DNA of 64,000 bases from Claveliimonas acetigenes (lineage in GTDB: Bacteria; Bacillota; Clostridia; Lachnospirales; Lachnospiraceae), in the NCBI RefSeq assembly GCF_025567385.1, contig NZ_JAOQJU010000003.1:1-64000 (forward strand). Reading direction: 5' to 3'. The notes below the pieces were generated by a model, which saw nothing but the letters and a program-made list of their open reading frames with translations, made no database searches and was not told the DNA's origin. Made by a program: the position numbers and the translations under genes. Positions 7,696 through 15,566 of the stretch are shown here, in pieces. Position 1 is the first letter of the stretch, and every line of letters begins with the position of its first letter.

Positions 7696-7733
7696 ATAGC
7701 CAGGTCTCCAATCCCAATCAGAAACCTGGCTAT
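7696..7733. repeat. Perfect 10-bp inverted repeat
   Basis: ATAGCCAGGT at 7,696 and ACCTGGCTAT at 7,724 can form a stable stem with an 18-nt loop between the virD4 and maff2 genes. No T run follows on either strand, so it is more likely an RNA-processing or mRNA-stability element than a terminator. Confidence 0.5.
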
Positions 7734-7815
7734 GTAAAGAGGCGGCAGCTCGCCGCCCCTTATCTTATTCTGTTACCAGCAGCGTACCCTTGACATCTTC
7801 GTCACCGGAACAAAC

Positions 7816-9573
7816 TTATTTGGCATGATCTGCATCAACTACTTCGTACTTATCACCGGGCTTGAGCTTCAGCCGATGATCGAGAAACGTCTCGATGCTG
7901 AACGTGTTTTTCTTATCAGCACCGGCAGTGAGCTTGTAGTTCGGATGCTGGGTCAGATCGTATTTATCTGACTTGAACGGTCTGACACCGCGCAGCTGCA
8001 AAATGCACTTTCCGCCATCCAGCACAGCCAGTTCATCCACCGAAGCCAGGTCATGCCCAACCTTTTGGTAATTGGTGCCGTAAGATGGGCTGTTGCCTCT
8101 GGTATCGGAAGTGTTGTACAAATCAATCGTTTCTTTTCCCAATGCCTGATTCAGCTCTTTCAGCGTAGTCGGCTCCGAACCGCCAAGGAAAATACGAGAA
8201 TCCATATTGCCGATGATGGTATCGGCATTGTCCTTGTAGATTGCCTTCAACTGGCTCTGTGCCTGAAGTACCAGACATGCCGAGATTTCTCTTGATCGGA
8301 TGGTGGCTACCAGCTTTTCCAGATTTGGAATCTGACCAATGTTCGCACACTCATCAATCAGGCAGCGCACATGCACCGGCAATCTGCCGCCGTAAATATC
8401 ATCCGCTTTCTCGCACAGCAGGTTAAACAGCTGTGTATAGATCATCGAAATCAGGAAATTAAAAGTCGGGTCTGTATCGCTCATAATGAGGAACAGAGCC
8501 GTTTTCTTATCTCCCACCGTATCCAGCGACAGCTCATCGTACATGGTGATATCGCGGACTTCCTCAATATCGAAGGGAGCCAGACGTGCACCGCAGCTCA
8601 CCAGAATCGACTTTAAGGTCTTGCCCGCCGCCAGCTTGAACTTGGCATATTGGCGGACAGCAAAGTGGTTCGGTTTTTTCTTTTTCAGAGCTTCAAACAT
8701 CTGATCCACTGGATTCTGAAAGGTTTCATCATCCTCGCGCACTTCCATCGCGTTCAGAAATTCAATCAGCGTTGCAAAGTTCTGCTCTTCCAGCGGTGCC
8801 TCATAATGGATATAACCAATCAAAGCACAATACAGCAAGGTCTCTGCCTTCGTCCAGAATTCGTCACCGGCCTTGCCGTCCCCTTTAGTGTTGGCAATGA
8901 GGGTTGTGGTCAGCTTCAAAATATCCTTTTCGCTGTGAATATACGCGAAGGGATTATAATGCATCGACTTTCTGAAATTGATAGTATTGAAAATCCGGAT
9001 ACTGTATCCGTTCTTCAAAAGGGCTTGGCCGCAGTCGATTACGATATCACCTTTCGGGTCAGTGACCACGTAGGAACTGTGACATTGTAAAAGGTTGGGT
9101 TTAAGCCAAAATCTCGTCTTACCGCTGCCGGAACCGCCGACCACAAGCACATTTTTGTTTCTGGCATTTGCCGGATTCTTCGGGCGATTGCCCATCATCA
9201 GCCGCTCCGTCCGGGTCAGAATCACATTGTTTGCAAACACTGGATCTTCAAACGGTTCGATGTCTTTCTGCGTACCCCACCGGGCAGAGCCATACTCCAT
9301 ACCATGACGATATTTCTTGGCATTTTTGCCTTTCAGATACACAGCAAGCCGCAGACCCGCTCCGCAGCACACACCAATCAGCAAATCCAGCGGATGCAGA
9401 CTTGGCATCGGGTTGGAAAATGCTGCACCCAGGGCAGAAAGAAAGCCGAGGAGCTTTTCAGACATGTCTGCGCCCTCGGCAATTCTCCACGCTTCTCCCA
9501 GATTGGTACATACAAGACCGGCAATGAAGTACGGCAGGTTCAGGATCAGCAGCTTCTTGGTCTTATTACTCAT
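7816..9573 (-). CDS. VirD4/TraG-type conjugative coupling protein
   Basis: A 585-residue inner-membrane ATPase that brings the relaxase-DNA complex to the type IV secretion channel. Two N-terminal membrane segments occupy about residues 8-25 and 62-80. Walker A is VVGGSGSGKTRFW near residues 144-156 and Walker B is VRCLIDECANIGQIPNL. The order TDPKGDIV and GNMDSRIFLGGSEPTTLKEL is typical of TraG/VirD4 proteins. Its ATG overlaps the stop of the PcfB gene (CTATGAG), so the two are coupled. The length is normal for the Gram-positive family and there are no breaks. Confidence 0.97.
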   Translation of the reverse strand: MSNKTKKLLILNLPYFIAGLVCTNLGEAWRIAEGADMSEKLLGFLSALGAAFSNPMPSLHPLDLLIGVCCGAGLRLAVYLKGKNAKKYRHGMEYGSARWGTQKDIEPFEDPVFANNVILTRTERLMMGNRPKNPANARNKNVLVVGGSGSGKTRFWLKPNLLQCHSSYVVTDPKGDIVIDCGQALLKNGYSIRIFNTINFRKSMHYNPFAYIHSEKDILKLTTTLIANTKGDGKAGDEFWTKAETLLYCALIGYIHYEAPLEEQNFATLIEFLNAMEVREDDETFQNPVDQMFEALKKKKPNHFAVRQYAKFKLAAGKTLKSILVSCGARLAPFDIEEVRDITMYDELSLDTVGDKKTALFLIMSDTDPTFNFLISMIYTQLFNLLCEKADDIYGGRLPVHVRCLIDECANIGQIPNLEKLVATIRSREISACLVLQAQSQLKAIYKDNADTIIGNMDSRIFLGGSEPTTLKELNQALGKETIDLYNTSDTRGNSPSYGTNYQKVGHDLASVDELAVLDGGKCILQLRGVRPFKSDKYDLTQHPNYKLTAGADKKNTFSIETFLDHRLKLKPGDKYEVVDADHAK

Positions 9574-10052
9574 AGATCACGCTCCTGACTTTTGTGACGA
9601 ACCTTATCCGGCAGAATTGCAGCCACCAGTTCTTTGAGCTTGTTAAGCTGCTCCAGAACACTCGGTTTTTCCTTTGCTTTCAGCTTGCGGTTGGTGAATT
9701 CCTCAAAAGCGGAAGTCAGTGCATCCGCATCCTTCGCCTTAAAGAACACCGTGTACTTGGGTGGAATCACATTTTGGTCTTTCGTAATGGCATAATCCAC
9801 ACCGTATTTCCGCGCCACCTGTTCAAAGCCTTTCAAATCCGTTTTCTCAATGGGGATACTGCTGACTCCCTGATTCTGACCGATCAGTTCTTTGATGCTC
9901 TGCTTTCCAAGCGGCATCTGCGCTGATTTCTGAGCCGCCTTTGCCTGATGGTGCCGTTTCCACGCATTATAGCCATTCACGATAGTGCGAAATGTCAGTT
10001 TCGTGGTACTGATTGCCAGATTGACGGTACGATTTTCAACTTCTTCCTGCAT
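9570..10052 (-). CDS. PcfB family protein (DUF3801)
   Basis: A 160-residue protein beginning MQEEVENRTVNLAISTTKLT, a start shared by PcfB-like proteins, with a conserved middle (KGFEQVARKYGVDYAI, then PPKYTVFFKAKDADALTSAF). PcfB of pCF10 is an accessory factor that works with the coupling protein and the relaxosome. The C-terminal tail is basic. It has a GGAGG site and lies directly before virD4 with a 4-bp overlap, matching the usual order pcfB-pcfC. Confidence 0.9.
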   Translation of the reverse strand: MQEEVENRTVNLAISTTKLTFRTIVNGYNAWKRHHQAKAAQKSAQMPLGKQSIKELIGQNQGVSSIPIEKTDLKGFEQVARKYGVDYAITKDQNVIPPKYTVFFKAKDADALTSAFEEFTNRKLKAKEKPSVLEQLNKLKELVAAILPDKVRHKSQERDL

Positions 10053-10070
10053 GAATCTCCGCCTCCTTCC

Positions 10071-10706
10071 TTACAAACTGTCCCGGTCCGGTGCCGGTTT
10101 ACTCTTTTCTTGGGGCTTTGCAGCCTTTTCCTCCATCTTCTTCATCATGTCATCCGGAACCGGAATCGCCATGATGCTGCGCCCCATACGAACGAACATC
10201 TGGGGCTGATGGAACTGCTCCTCAAATTTCTGCATCTGCTCCGAAGTCAGAGAACCAAAGTCATCCTCTGTCAACCCTACCACCAGAAAATCACCGGCAT
10301 AAATGTCCTGCATATCCCCGTCTTCGGTGTAAATCGCACGGTTCAGCGGCAGACCATTGATTTTGCCGGATTCATTCAGAATAATGGCCACTTCATCCTC
10401 AAATGGATAGGTGACTTCAATATCGCCGCCGACCATGGCCTGCAAATCTTCCAGCTCCGTGCCAACACTGATTTTCTTCGGATAGGCATTGGGCTGTACC
10501 AGCAGCACATCCATTGTCCTGGTCTCTGCCAATTCATGTTCTCCCACGGTCTTGAAATCCACACCGGTGAAATCGCCGGAATCCAGAACATAGTCCTGAT
10601 TGTTCCACGCCTGCGTCACCATGCGTTCCGCATCTTCCTGTGAGGCAGCTTCCACGGAAACCTTTCTCTGGAGAGTCTCTGTAATCTCCACATCAAATTT
10701 CTTCAT
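10071..10706 (-). CDS. DUF3846/PcfM-like domain protein
   Basis: A 211-residue acidic cytoplasmic protein. The first 60 residues (MKKFDVEITETLQRKVSVEA ... AERMVTQAW) resemble the DpnD/PcfM-like fold. The middle (VLLVQPNAYPKKISVGTELEDL, about residues 67-90, then VAIILNESGKINGLPLNRAI) is the DUF3846 domain seen in phage and ICE proteins. The start is the ATG at 10,706, correctly spaced from AAGGAGG; a GTG two codons earlier lies within the spacer. It sits between the coupling genes and ParB in one operon. Its function is unknown. Confidence 0.85.
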   Translation of the reverse strand: MKKFDVEITETLQRKVSVEAASQEDAERMVTQAWNNQDYVLDSGDFTGVDFKTVGEHELAETRTMDVLLVQPNAYPKKISVGTELEDLQAMVGGDIEVTYPFEDEVAIILNESGKINGLPLNRAIYTEDGDMQDIYAGDFLVVGLTEDDFGSLTSEQMQKFEEQFHQPQMFVRMGRSIMAIPVPDDMMKKMEEKAAKPQEKSKPAPDRDSL

Positions 10707-10716
10707 AGGCACCTCC

Positions 10717-11223
10717 TTAGATCAGGCGCAGTGCCGGAACCAACTCGCCGCCAATGGAAACCACCGTCAGGTTCTCGTTCACATAGTCGATGGTGCGTTC
10801 CAGCGTAAACAGATTGATGCTGCATTCGTTGCCGTTCTGGTCGATTTCCGAAACCTCCGCAGCTCCCAACAGATAGCGGGTTCTGTCAGTCTCGATCACA
10901 TCGCTCTTATCATAATGGAGAAGCAGTTCCCCATCTGCCACCAGATCAGCCTCCATCTCATCGTAAACATCCTCAAAGATGTCTCGACTGCCATCCTCGG
11001 TCAGGAGTTCGCCGCCAGCCCCCGGCAGGATCACCATCACAATGCGCTCCTTCGGGTGATCTTCACGGATTGCCTCCAGCATCAGCCAGTTATGAAGCAT
11101 CGCAATGGACTTCTCAAACATGGAATCATCCATCGGATTGGGCTGCGATGCACCGTGCGGGCAGTTCTTGCAATCCATGCTGCACACTGCGTTGTTCTGA
11201 TTCTTCTTAAAGTTCATCATCAT
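10717..11223 (-). CDS. ICE-associated hypothetical protein with N-terminal Cys cluster
   Basis: A 168-residue, very acidic protein. Three cysteines near the N-terminus (VCSMDCKNCPHGA, about residues 14-26) could bind a metal. The rest shows alternating helix and strand segments (ERIVMVILPGAGGELL, then LTVVSIGGELVPALRL) without a family I recognise. An AAGGAGATTTTT sequence precedes ATGATGATG, so any of three adjacent ATGs could be used. The stop codon lies inside the ribosome binding site of the DUF3846 gene, so the two are closely linked. Confidence 0.75.
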   Translation of the reverse strand: MMMNFKKNQNNAVCSMDCKNCPHGASQPNPMDDSMFEKSIAMLHNWLMLEAIREDHPKERIVMVILPGAGGELLTEDGSRDIFEDVYDEMEADLVADGELLLHYDKSDVIETDRTRYLLGAAEVSEIDQNGNECSINLFTLERTIDYVNENLTVVSIGGELVPALRLI

Positions 11224-11236
11224 AAAAATCTCCTTC

Positions 11237-12145
11237 TCATCGTTCCATATCTCGTTGTTTACTTCGCTGCCATTTTTCCAGCAGCCGGATAATCGTGTCC
11301 TGCATCTGCTTCGGCGTATAGGATTTCGGGAAATACTTCCGAAGAACCTCGTTTTTAATCGTCACATGGTCAAGCTCATCCTTTTTGATTTCATTCATCA
11401 CTTCACACATGGCATCCAACGTGCAGCCGCCCTCCTGTGAGAGCTTCTTCAGCCGCTGTGCCTGCGACAGGGATGGAGATGCCTGTGCATAGTCCATTGC
11501 CTCCAGAAATTCCTTCTGTTCAGACGGTTTCAGGTAAGACAACTCCACCGCCGGATTAAAGGCGATTTTCTTCTCATCCACCATATCCAAAATTTCAGGA
11601 ATCAGGTTGGTAAGGCGGATATAGCGTTTAACCGTATCCTTACTCATTCCAACAGCTTCACCAATAATCTCCGTAGACAACTTCGGTGCAAATTGCTCCG
11701 AAGTCAAATCTTTTCTCTGACCCTGATGTTTCATCGCCTCCAACTTCATCTTGTAGGAAAACGCTCTCTCGCTGGGAAGAATATTCTCCCGCTGCAAGTT
11801 GCTGTCCACCATAAAGATGATTGCTGCATCATCGTCCATTTCCTTGACGATGACCGGCACAGTCTCCAAACCTGCCAGCTGCGCCGCATGAAGTCTGCGG
11901 TGTCCTGAAAGAATTTCAAATCCGCCTTCCGGGTCAGGTCGGACAATCAGTGGTGATACCACACCGATCTGCTTGATGCTCTCTACGGTCTGTTCCATCA
12001 GCTCGTCATCCAGCACCTTAAAGGGATGCCCTTCAAAAGGATGCAGGTCAGAAAGCGGCATCTCCGTCCGCTTCTCCTTAGCCGCAGCGTCGGCAGCTGA
12101 GCCACTGCGGTTTTCTGTTGTAATACTGGTTTTTGCTTTTGCCAT
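11237..12145 (-). CDS. ParB/RepB/Spo0J family partition protein
   Basis: A 302-residue DNA-binding protein. The ParB/Srx N-terminal domain is clear (PLSDLHPFEGHPFKV, PLIVRPDPEGGFEILSGHRR, AAQLAGLETVPVIV). GHRR at about residue 82 belongs to the CTP-binding motif, and VDSNLQRENILPSERAFSYK follows. The helix-turn-helix is at about residues 155-185 (IGEAVGMSKDTVKRYIRL). In ICEs such proteins stabilise the circular form or regulate transfer genes. No ParA partner is seen in the window. The ribosome binding site is GGAAGGAGG, which lies inside a small upstream frame that overlaps this gene. Confidence 0.95.
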   Translation of the reverse strand: MAKAKTSITTENRSGSAADAAAKEKRTEMPLSDLHPFEGHPFKVLDDELMEQTVESIKQIGVVSPLIVRPDPEGGFEILSGHRRLHAAQLAGLETVPVIVKEMDDDAAIIFMVDSNLQRENILPSERAFSYKMKLEAMKHQGQRKDLTSEQFAPKLSTEIIGEAVGMSKDTVKRYIRLTNLIPEILDMVDEKKIAFNPAVELSYLKPSEQKEFLEAMDYAQASPSLSQAQRLKKLSQEGGCTLDAMCEVMNEIKKDELDHVTIKNEVLRKYFPKSYTPKQMQDTIIRLLEKWQRSKQRDMER

Positions 12146-12224
12146 TCAGCTTCTTAACCTCCTTCCAGCGGTGATAGATGTCATTCTTACCTGCGAAAAA
12201 CGCCTTTTTTGCCTTGCACTTCAT
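12078..12224 (-). CDS. Candidate 48-residue basic protein coupled to the DnaC-like gene
   Basis: This frame starts MKCKAKKAFFAGKNDIYHRW and ends QWLSCRRCG. Its ATG overlaps the stop of the DnaC-like gene (CTATGAAG, a 4-bp ATGA overlap) and an AAGGAGG site lies about 10 nt upstream. It then runs through the start of parB in another frame. The good translation signals argue for expression. The final CRRCG and initial CKAK could form a Cys pair. No family is recognised, and it may also serve only to carry ribosomes to parB. Confidence 0.45.
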   Translation of the reverse strand: MKCKAKKAFFAGKNDIYHRWKEVKKLNGKSKNQYYNRKPQWLSCRRCG

Positions 12225-13066
12225 AGATCAAGTACCTCCTTAACGACCTGCTGTTTTTCTTTTCCAATGCTCTTTCTGCGGTCCTCTCCGCTGATTCGCA
12301 CCGGCGTACACATTTCCAGAATCCTGCTGTAAATCCGGGCGTATGCCACATCCTGCGGATTGCGGATTTCTGCAATTTTCAGATTGGTTGTGATAATGAC
12401 CGGAAGCCCGGACTTATACCGCTCATCAATGACAGCGTAGACCTGCTCCAGCGCATATTCGGTGCTGCGCTCAATTCCCAGATCATCCAGAATCAGCAAA
12501 GAATAGTTGGAAAACGAAGCGATATACCGGTATCGTTCTTCCGAATACATGGCACCCATCTGGTTCAGGATTTTGGAGAAGTTCGTCATCAAAACCGGAA
12601 TGCCCTGATCCAGCAGCGCATTTGCTATACATGCCGCCACAAAGGACTTTCCGGTTCCGACATCTCCCCATAACAAAAGGCCAAGGTTTTCAGCCTTGAC
12701 CTTTTTCCACTGCTCCACATAACGTTTTGCCATCTGGATGTCCTTGTTGTCTTCTGCAACGCCAAAATTCCATTCCAGAAGATGCTTTTCCTGAATCCCA
12801 GTTGCTTTCAGCTGCCTGATTTTACGCTGCCGCTCCACCAGTTCATCCTGGCGTTTCTTTTCCGCCATCGCTTCCTGCTGGCATCTGCAAAGGCAGGGAA
12901 CAATCTTGTCTCTGCCCCAGAGCTTTACCCTGCACTGCACCGGAGTATGACAGTTCCGGCAATACAGCAGTCCGTCCACGCCCTGGTATTCCTGCTCTCC
13001 GGGTTCTTTCGGCGTAAAGAGCGAATCCAACGCCGCATTCAATACTTCAGGCACCATGTCGCTCAT
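12221..13066 (-). CDS. DnaC/IstB-like AAA+ helicase-loader ATPase
   Basis: A 281-residue ATPase. The N-terminal Cys motif is LLYCRNCHTPVQC with PCLCRCQ after it. Walker A is GDVGTGKSFVAA near residues 134-145, Walker B is LLILDDLGIE, and the sensor region is VIITTNLKIAEI. It is homologous to, but clearly diverged from, the ATPase at 66-848, and unlike that one it keeps a full C-terminus (RISGEDRRKSIGKEKQQVV). It overlaps the replication initiator upstream by 4 bp. It presumably loads helicase at the ICE origin. Confidence 0.93.
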   Translation of the reverse strand: MSDMVPEVLNAALDSLFTPKEPGEQEYQGVDGLLYCRNCHTPVQCRVKLWGRDKIVPCLCRCQQEAMAEKKRQDELVERQRKIRQLKATGIQEKHLLEWNFGVAEDNKDIQMAKRYVEQWKKVKAENLGLLLWGDVGTGKSFVAACIANALLDQGIPVLMTNFSKILNQMGAMYSEERYRYIASFSNYSLLILDDLGIERSTEYALEQVYAVIDERYKSGLPVIITTNLKIAEIRNPQDVAYARIYSRILEMCTPVRISGEDRRKSIGKEKQQVVKEVLDL

Positions 13067-13737
13067 AGGCTGTCTCCTTCCTCAAATGTGTAGTCTGCCG
13101 GGTTATACTTCGGCTTTTCTCTCTTTGCCCAGCTCCGGATTGTGGCAAGGTGATTTTTGTAGCTCCTGCCGGTGGAAGCCATATACTCAGAGAGCCGTTC
13201 CACCCGCATCTGATAATCTCCTGGGAACTCCTGCCGGAGCTTGCCGTATTCCGTGTCAGAGAGAAGGACATTTTCGTATGAGCCATACCGGTGCTGGATT
13301 TCCTTCTTCTCTCTTTTATTGATTGTTTCAGTACTTGTTCTATTAGTACTTAATTGCGCGGGATTTTCCGTAACCGGTGTGTCCGTATCCGGATTTACCG
13401 TATACGGCTTTTCCGTACACGGTGATTCCGAACACGGCTTTTTCCTTGGCATCTCATAGATCACATACTCCGCTCTGCCCATCCGACCGTTACTCTCACG
13501 CTGCTGGTTCCTTTCCAGATATCCAAGACGTTCCAGTTCTTTCAGAGCTGTAAGCACCCCATCTACGCCATCCGGTGTAATCGAAGATAATCCCCGTACC
13601 GAATAGTTCCATGTGTCCGGTAAACTAAGCAGCATAGAGAGAAGTCCTTTTCCTTTCAGGCTGAGACCCTGATCCCGCAGGTGGTAATTGCACATCGTTG
13701 TGTAATTGCTGTTTTTCTCAACCCTGAATACCGGCAT
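13063..13737 (-). CDS. Replication initiator / winged-helix protein of the ICE
   Basis: A protein of about 224 residues. The N-terminal winged-helix domain (VEKNSNYTTMCNYHLRD, LSLKGKGLLSMLLSLPDTWN, then LKELERLGYLERNQQR) matches replication initiator/organiser proteins of Firmicutes ICEs. The C-terminal DnaD-like part has SDTEYGKLRQEFPGDYQMRV. Between them is a low-complexity stretch of repeated PCTEKPYTVNPDT-like units rich in Thr and Pro. I chose the ATG at 13,737 (MPVFRVEKNSN) because the AGGATGGTG sequence is well spaced to it; a start four codons earlier would have no spacer. It overlaps the following ATPase gene. Confidence 0.85.
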   Translation of the reverse strand: MPVFRVEKNSNYTTMCNYHLRDQGLSLKGKGLLSMLLSLPDTWNYSVRGLSSITPDGVDGVLTALKELERLGYLERNQQRESNGRMGRAEYVIYEMPRKKPCSESPCTEKPYTVNPDTDTPVTENPAQLSTNRTSTETINKREKKEIQHRYGSYENVLLSDTEYGKLRQEFPGDYQMRVERLSEYMASTGRSYKNHLATIRSWAKREKPKYNPADYTFEEGDSL

Positions 13738-13885
13738 GGTGCTCACCATCCTTTTTCGCAGGCTCCGTTTTTTTCTTCGGACATTTGCGCGAACGATCTT
13801 CGCTGTCCTCCCGTCGATGGTATTTGCCGGTATCCTGCATCATGCGTTCAAACGCCTGAAGGCGTCCCTCTGTAAAAAGCGTCAT
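13718..13885 (-). CDS. Small hydrophilic ICE protein
   Basis: A 55-residue charged protein, MTLFTEGRLQAFERMMQDTG followed by a Lys/Arg/Glu-rich tail. Its ATG overlaps the stop of the BRO gene (GAATGAC) and its 3' end overlaps the start of the replication initiator. It is thus held between two genes by overlaps on both sides, a good sign that it is translated. The segment TEGRLQAFERMMQ resembles starts of small conserved ICE proteins. No function is known to me. Confidence 0.6.
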   Translation of the reverse strand: MTLFTEGRLQAFERMMQDTGKYHRREDSEDRSRKCPKKKTEPAKKDGEHHAGIQG

Positions 13886-14712
13886 TCGATCACACCCCAT
13901 TTCTTAAACAACTTGAAGAGATGATTCTTTCCCTTGCAGGTCACTCTCGTCTGCTGCACCAGTTTTCCGCTTCTGCCGTAGCAATCCCGGACAATAAAAT
14001 AGCCCCTTGCAGATTTGTCTGCAAAAGGCATCAGCCAGCCGCTTGGACTGCGGTACAGATAGCGGTGATCCAGTAAGAGAGCTACTGCCGTCTTCTCTGG
14101 GATTCCGATTTCCTTACAGAAATTCCGGATGCAGGTGCAATCTTCCGAATTTACAAAGGTGTCGAAGTAGTCTGCCTTGGGCTGTGCCGCATCCAGCTGT
14201 TTGCGGATACCCTCAAGCTGCTCTCTCTCGGCTACAAGCTCCTGTGCCAGTGTGTAGATGACCTCCGGATGCTGAATCACCTGATCCAAAATGGAATCGC
14301 TCATATACACACCATGCTTGCGAATGGACGGGAGAACTTCATCAAACACCCAGTGTTCAAATCGTTCTGCCGATGGCAGCTTGCTGTGAACGATCAGCCG
14401 GTAAACATCGCCTTCTGTGATAAAGGAGATTTCAACGACCTGCTCTCCAGCATCTCCATACTGATTCACCTTCTGAACGACCCCCTCGCGTTTCGTTAGG
14501 GGGCCTCTGCAATGGCGTTTCACTGCGGCGTAGGGATTCACATACCCCAACGCTTTCGCCACATCGCTTGCACAGAAGAAGGTCTTGCCCGCCTCTTGCA
14601 ACACGCGGATCGAACCAAACTCCTGGTTCTCAAACACCTCCATCATCTGCCTTGACTGTCCGCCATGACTGCCCACATCGGTGTCATGGGTCTTCTGATT
14701 GAAATCCGTCAT
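13882..14712 (-). CDS. BRO-N / KilAC-type antirepressor
   Basis: A 276-residue protein with a BRO N-terminal domain at about residues 24-125 (VFENQEFGSIRVLQEAGKTF, FCASDVAKALGY, then SAERFEHWVFDEVLPSIRKHG). A KilAC-like C-terminal domain follows (QPKADYFDTFVNSEDCTCIR, about residues 173-192). Such antirepressors in phages and ICEs interfere with repressors and switch on transfer or lytic genes. It is the first gene of the long minus-strand ICE operon and has an AGGAGGT site. A terminator-like hairpin sits in its leader. Confidence 0.93.
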   Translation of the reverse strand: MTDFNQKTHDTDVGSHGGQSRQMMEVFENQEFGSIRVLQEAGKTFFCASDVAKALGYVNPYAAVKRHCRGPLTKREGVVQKVNQYGDAGEQVVEISFITEGDVYRLIVHSKLPSAERFEHWVFDEVLPSIRKHGVYMSDSILDQVIQHPEVIYTLAQELVAEREQLEGIRKQLDAAQPKADYFDTFVNSEDCTCIRNFCKEIGIPEKTAVALLLDHRYLYRSPSGWLMPFADKSARGYFIVRDCYGRSGKLVQQTRVTCKGKNHLFKLFKKWGVIE

Positions 14713-14756
14713 ACCTGTTACCTCCTGCTCAAATTTGTCTCGCCGGATTTCGGGCG

Positions 14757-14811
14757 AAAAAAATAGAGCCTCGACCCATTCTCGTTTTCAAAGAATGAGC
14801 CAAGGCTCTAT
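14757..14811 (-). terminator. Leader terminator ahead of the ICE operon
   Basis: ATAGAGCC (14,763) and GGCTCTAT (14,804) form a stem, with an inner CATTCT/AGAATG stem. On the minus strand the hairpin is followed directly by TTTTTTT, about 45 nt before the BRO start codon. It could stop read-through from rpsI or act as an attenuator controlling the whole ICE operon. Confidence 0.6.
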
Positions 14812-15088
14812 GTAACAGGATACCTGATATTAAATTTTTGCAGAATTCGTCAGAACTCGCCAAACGAACCTGACACTGTTTTTCATTCCGTTTCAGCCGG
14901 ATTTTTGCCGAAAATCTGTCAAGGATATGGGGCTAATTTCCCCTCCAAAATGGCCTTCTGTAAACCCATTTTCCCACCCATTAGGCTCAAAAATAGGCCG
15001 TAAACCCATGGTAAACCCATCAAAATGGGTTAATTTGAAGTCAAATTTCCTCAAATTTCACCATCGGAATCAGGCGATTTCAGGCATA
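14812..15088. other. ICE terminal region without genes, with iterated repeats
   Basis: No gene is supported here. GTAAACCCAT occurs three times (14,960, 15,000, 15,011), with a shorter ACCCAT at 14,976 and an inverted ATGGGTT at 15,025 that forms AACCCAT CAAA ATGGGTT. Iterated short repeats just inside an element end often bind the integrase or excisionase. The nearby CAAATTTCCTCAAATTTC is a further small direct repeat. Confidence 0.6.
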
Positions 15089-15126
15089 GAAAAAGCCCGG
15101 AAAATGGCGTATTTCCGGGCTTTTTT
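15088..15126 (-). terminator. Terminator after rpsI
   Basis: GCCCGGAAAAT at 15,095 pairs with ATTTCCGGGC ending at 15,120. T runs follow on both strands, so it can act in both directions. It ends the rplM-rpsI transcript 26 bp after the rpsI stop. Confidence 0.82.
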
Positions 15127-15145
15127 AGCATTATTAAGCTGTAGA

Positions 15146-15544
15146 TTATCGCTTGCTGAACTGCGGAGCGCGACGAGCGGCTTTGAGGCCGTATTTCTTA
15201 CGTTCTTTCATACGCGGATCACGTGTCAGATAACCAGCTTTCTTAAGTATCGGTCTGTAATCTGCGTCTGCTTCAAGAAGCGCTCTCGCAATACCGTGAC
15301 GGATTGCACCAGCCTGTCCTGTGTAGCCGCCGCCTTTTACATTTACGATAACATCAAATTTACCGTCTGTCTCTGTTGCTACCAATGGCTGACGTACGAT
15401 AACCTTCAATGTCTCAAGTCCAAGATATTCGTCAATATCTCTTTTGTTTATAGTAATCTTACCTGTTCCAGGTACTAAATATACTCTTGCGATAGATTTT
15501 TTTCTTCTTCCTGTTCCGTAGAATTTTGCTGTAGCCACTTTCAT
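15146..15544 (-). CDS. rpsI: 30S ribosomal protein S9
   Basis: A 132-residue protein of the small ribosomal subunit. Family signatures are present: KFYGTGRRKKSIARVYLVPG near the N-terminus, GGGYTGQAGAIRHGIARAL in the middle, and the basic tail APQFSKR that reaches the P-site tRNA. The start has a GGAGG site. It follows rplM by 22 bp, the conserved bacterial pair. The ICE begins just beyond its 3' end, yet the reading frame and tail are normal, so insertion did not harm it. Confidence 0.99.
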   Translation of the reverse strand: MKVATAKFYGTGRRKKSIARVYLVPGTGKITINKRDIDEYLGLETLKVIVRQPLVATETDGKFDVIVNVKGGGYTGQAGAIRHGIARALLEADADYRPILKKAGYLTRDPRMKERKKYGLKAARRAPQFSKR

Positions 15545-15566
15545 ATCCTCCTTTCGGCCTTCCTAA

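Larger units (their letters stand above)
7487..15090. mobile_element. One end of an integrative conjugative element (Maff2/VirD4/PcfB type)
   Basis: Coupling protein, PcfB, ParB, DnaC-like ATPase, replication initiator and BRO antirepressor form one minus-strand series typical of Firmicutes ICEs. It ends against rpsI: host genes begin at 15,146, and the sequence just inside carries repeats typical of element ends. The mating-pair genes expected after maff2 (VirB4-like, VirB6-like, relaxase) must be left of position 1. The exact attachment site is not visible because only one end is present. Confidence 0.7.

Noticed and set aside
14927..15478. 183-codon plus-strand frame over the ICE end and rpsI
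   Set aside because: Antisense to rpsI for much of its length and crosses the rpsI terminator.
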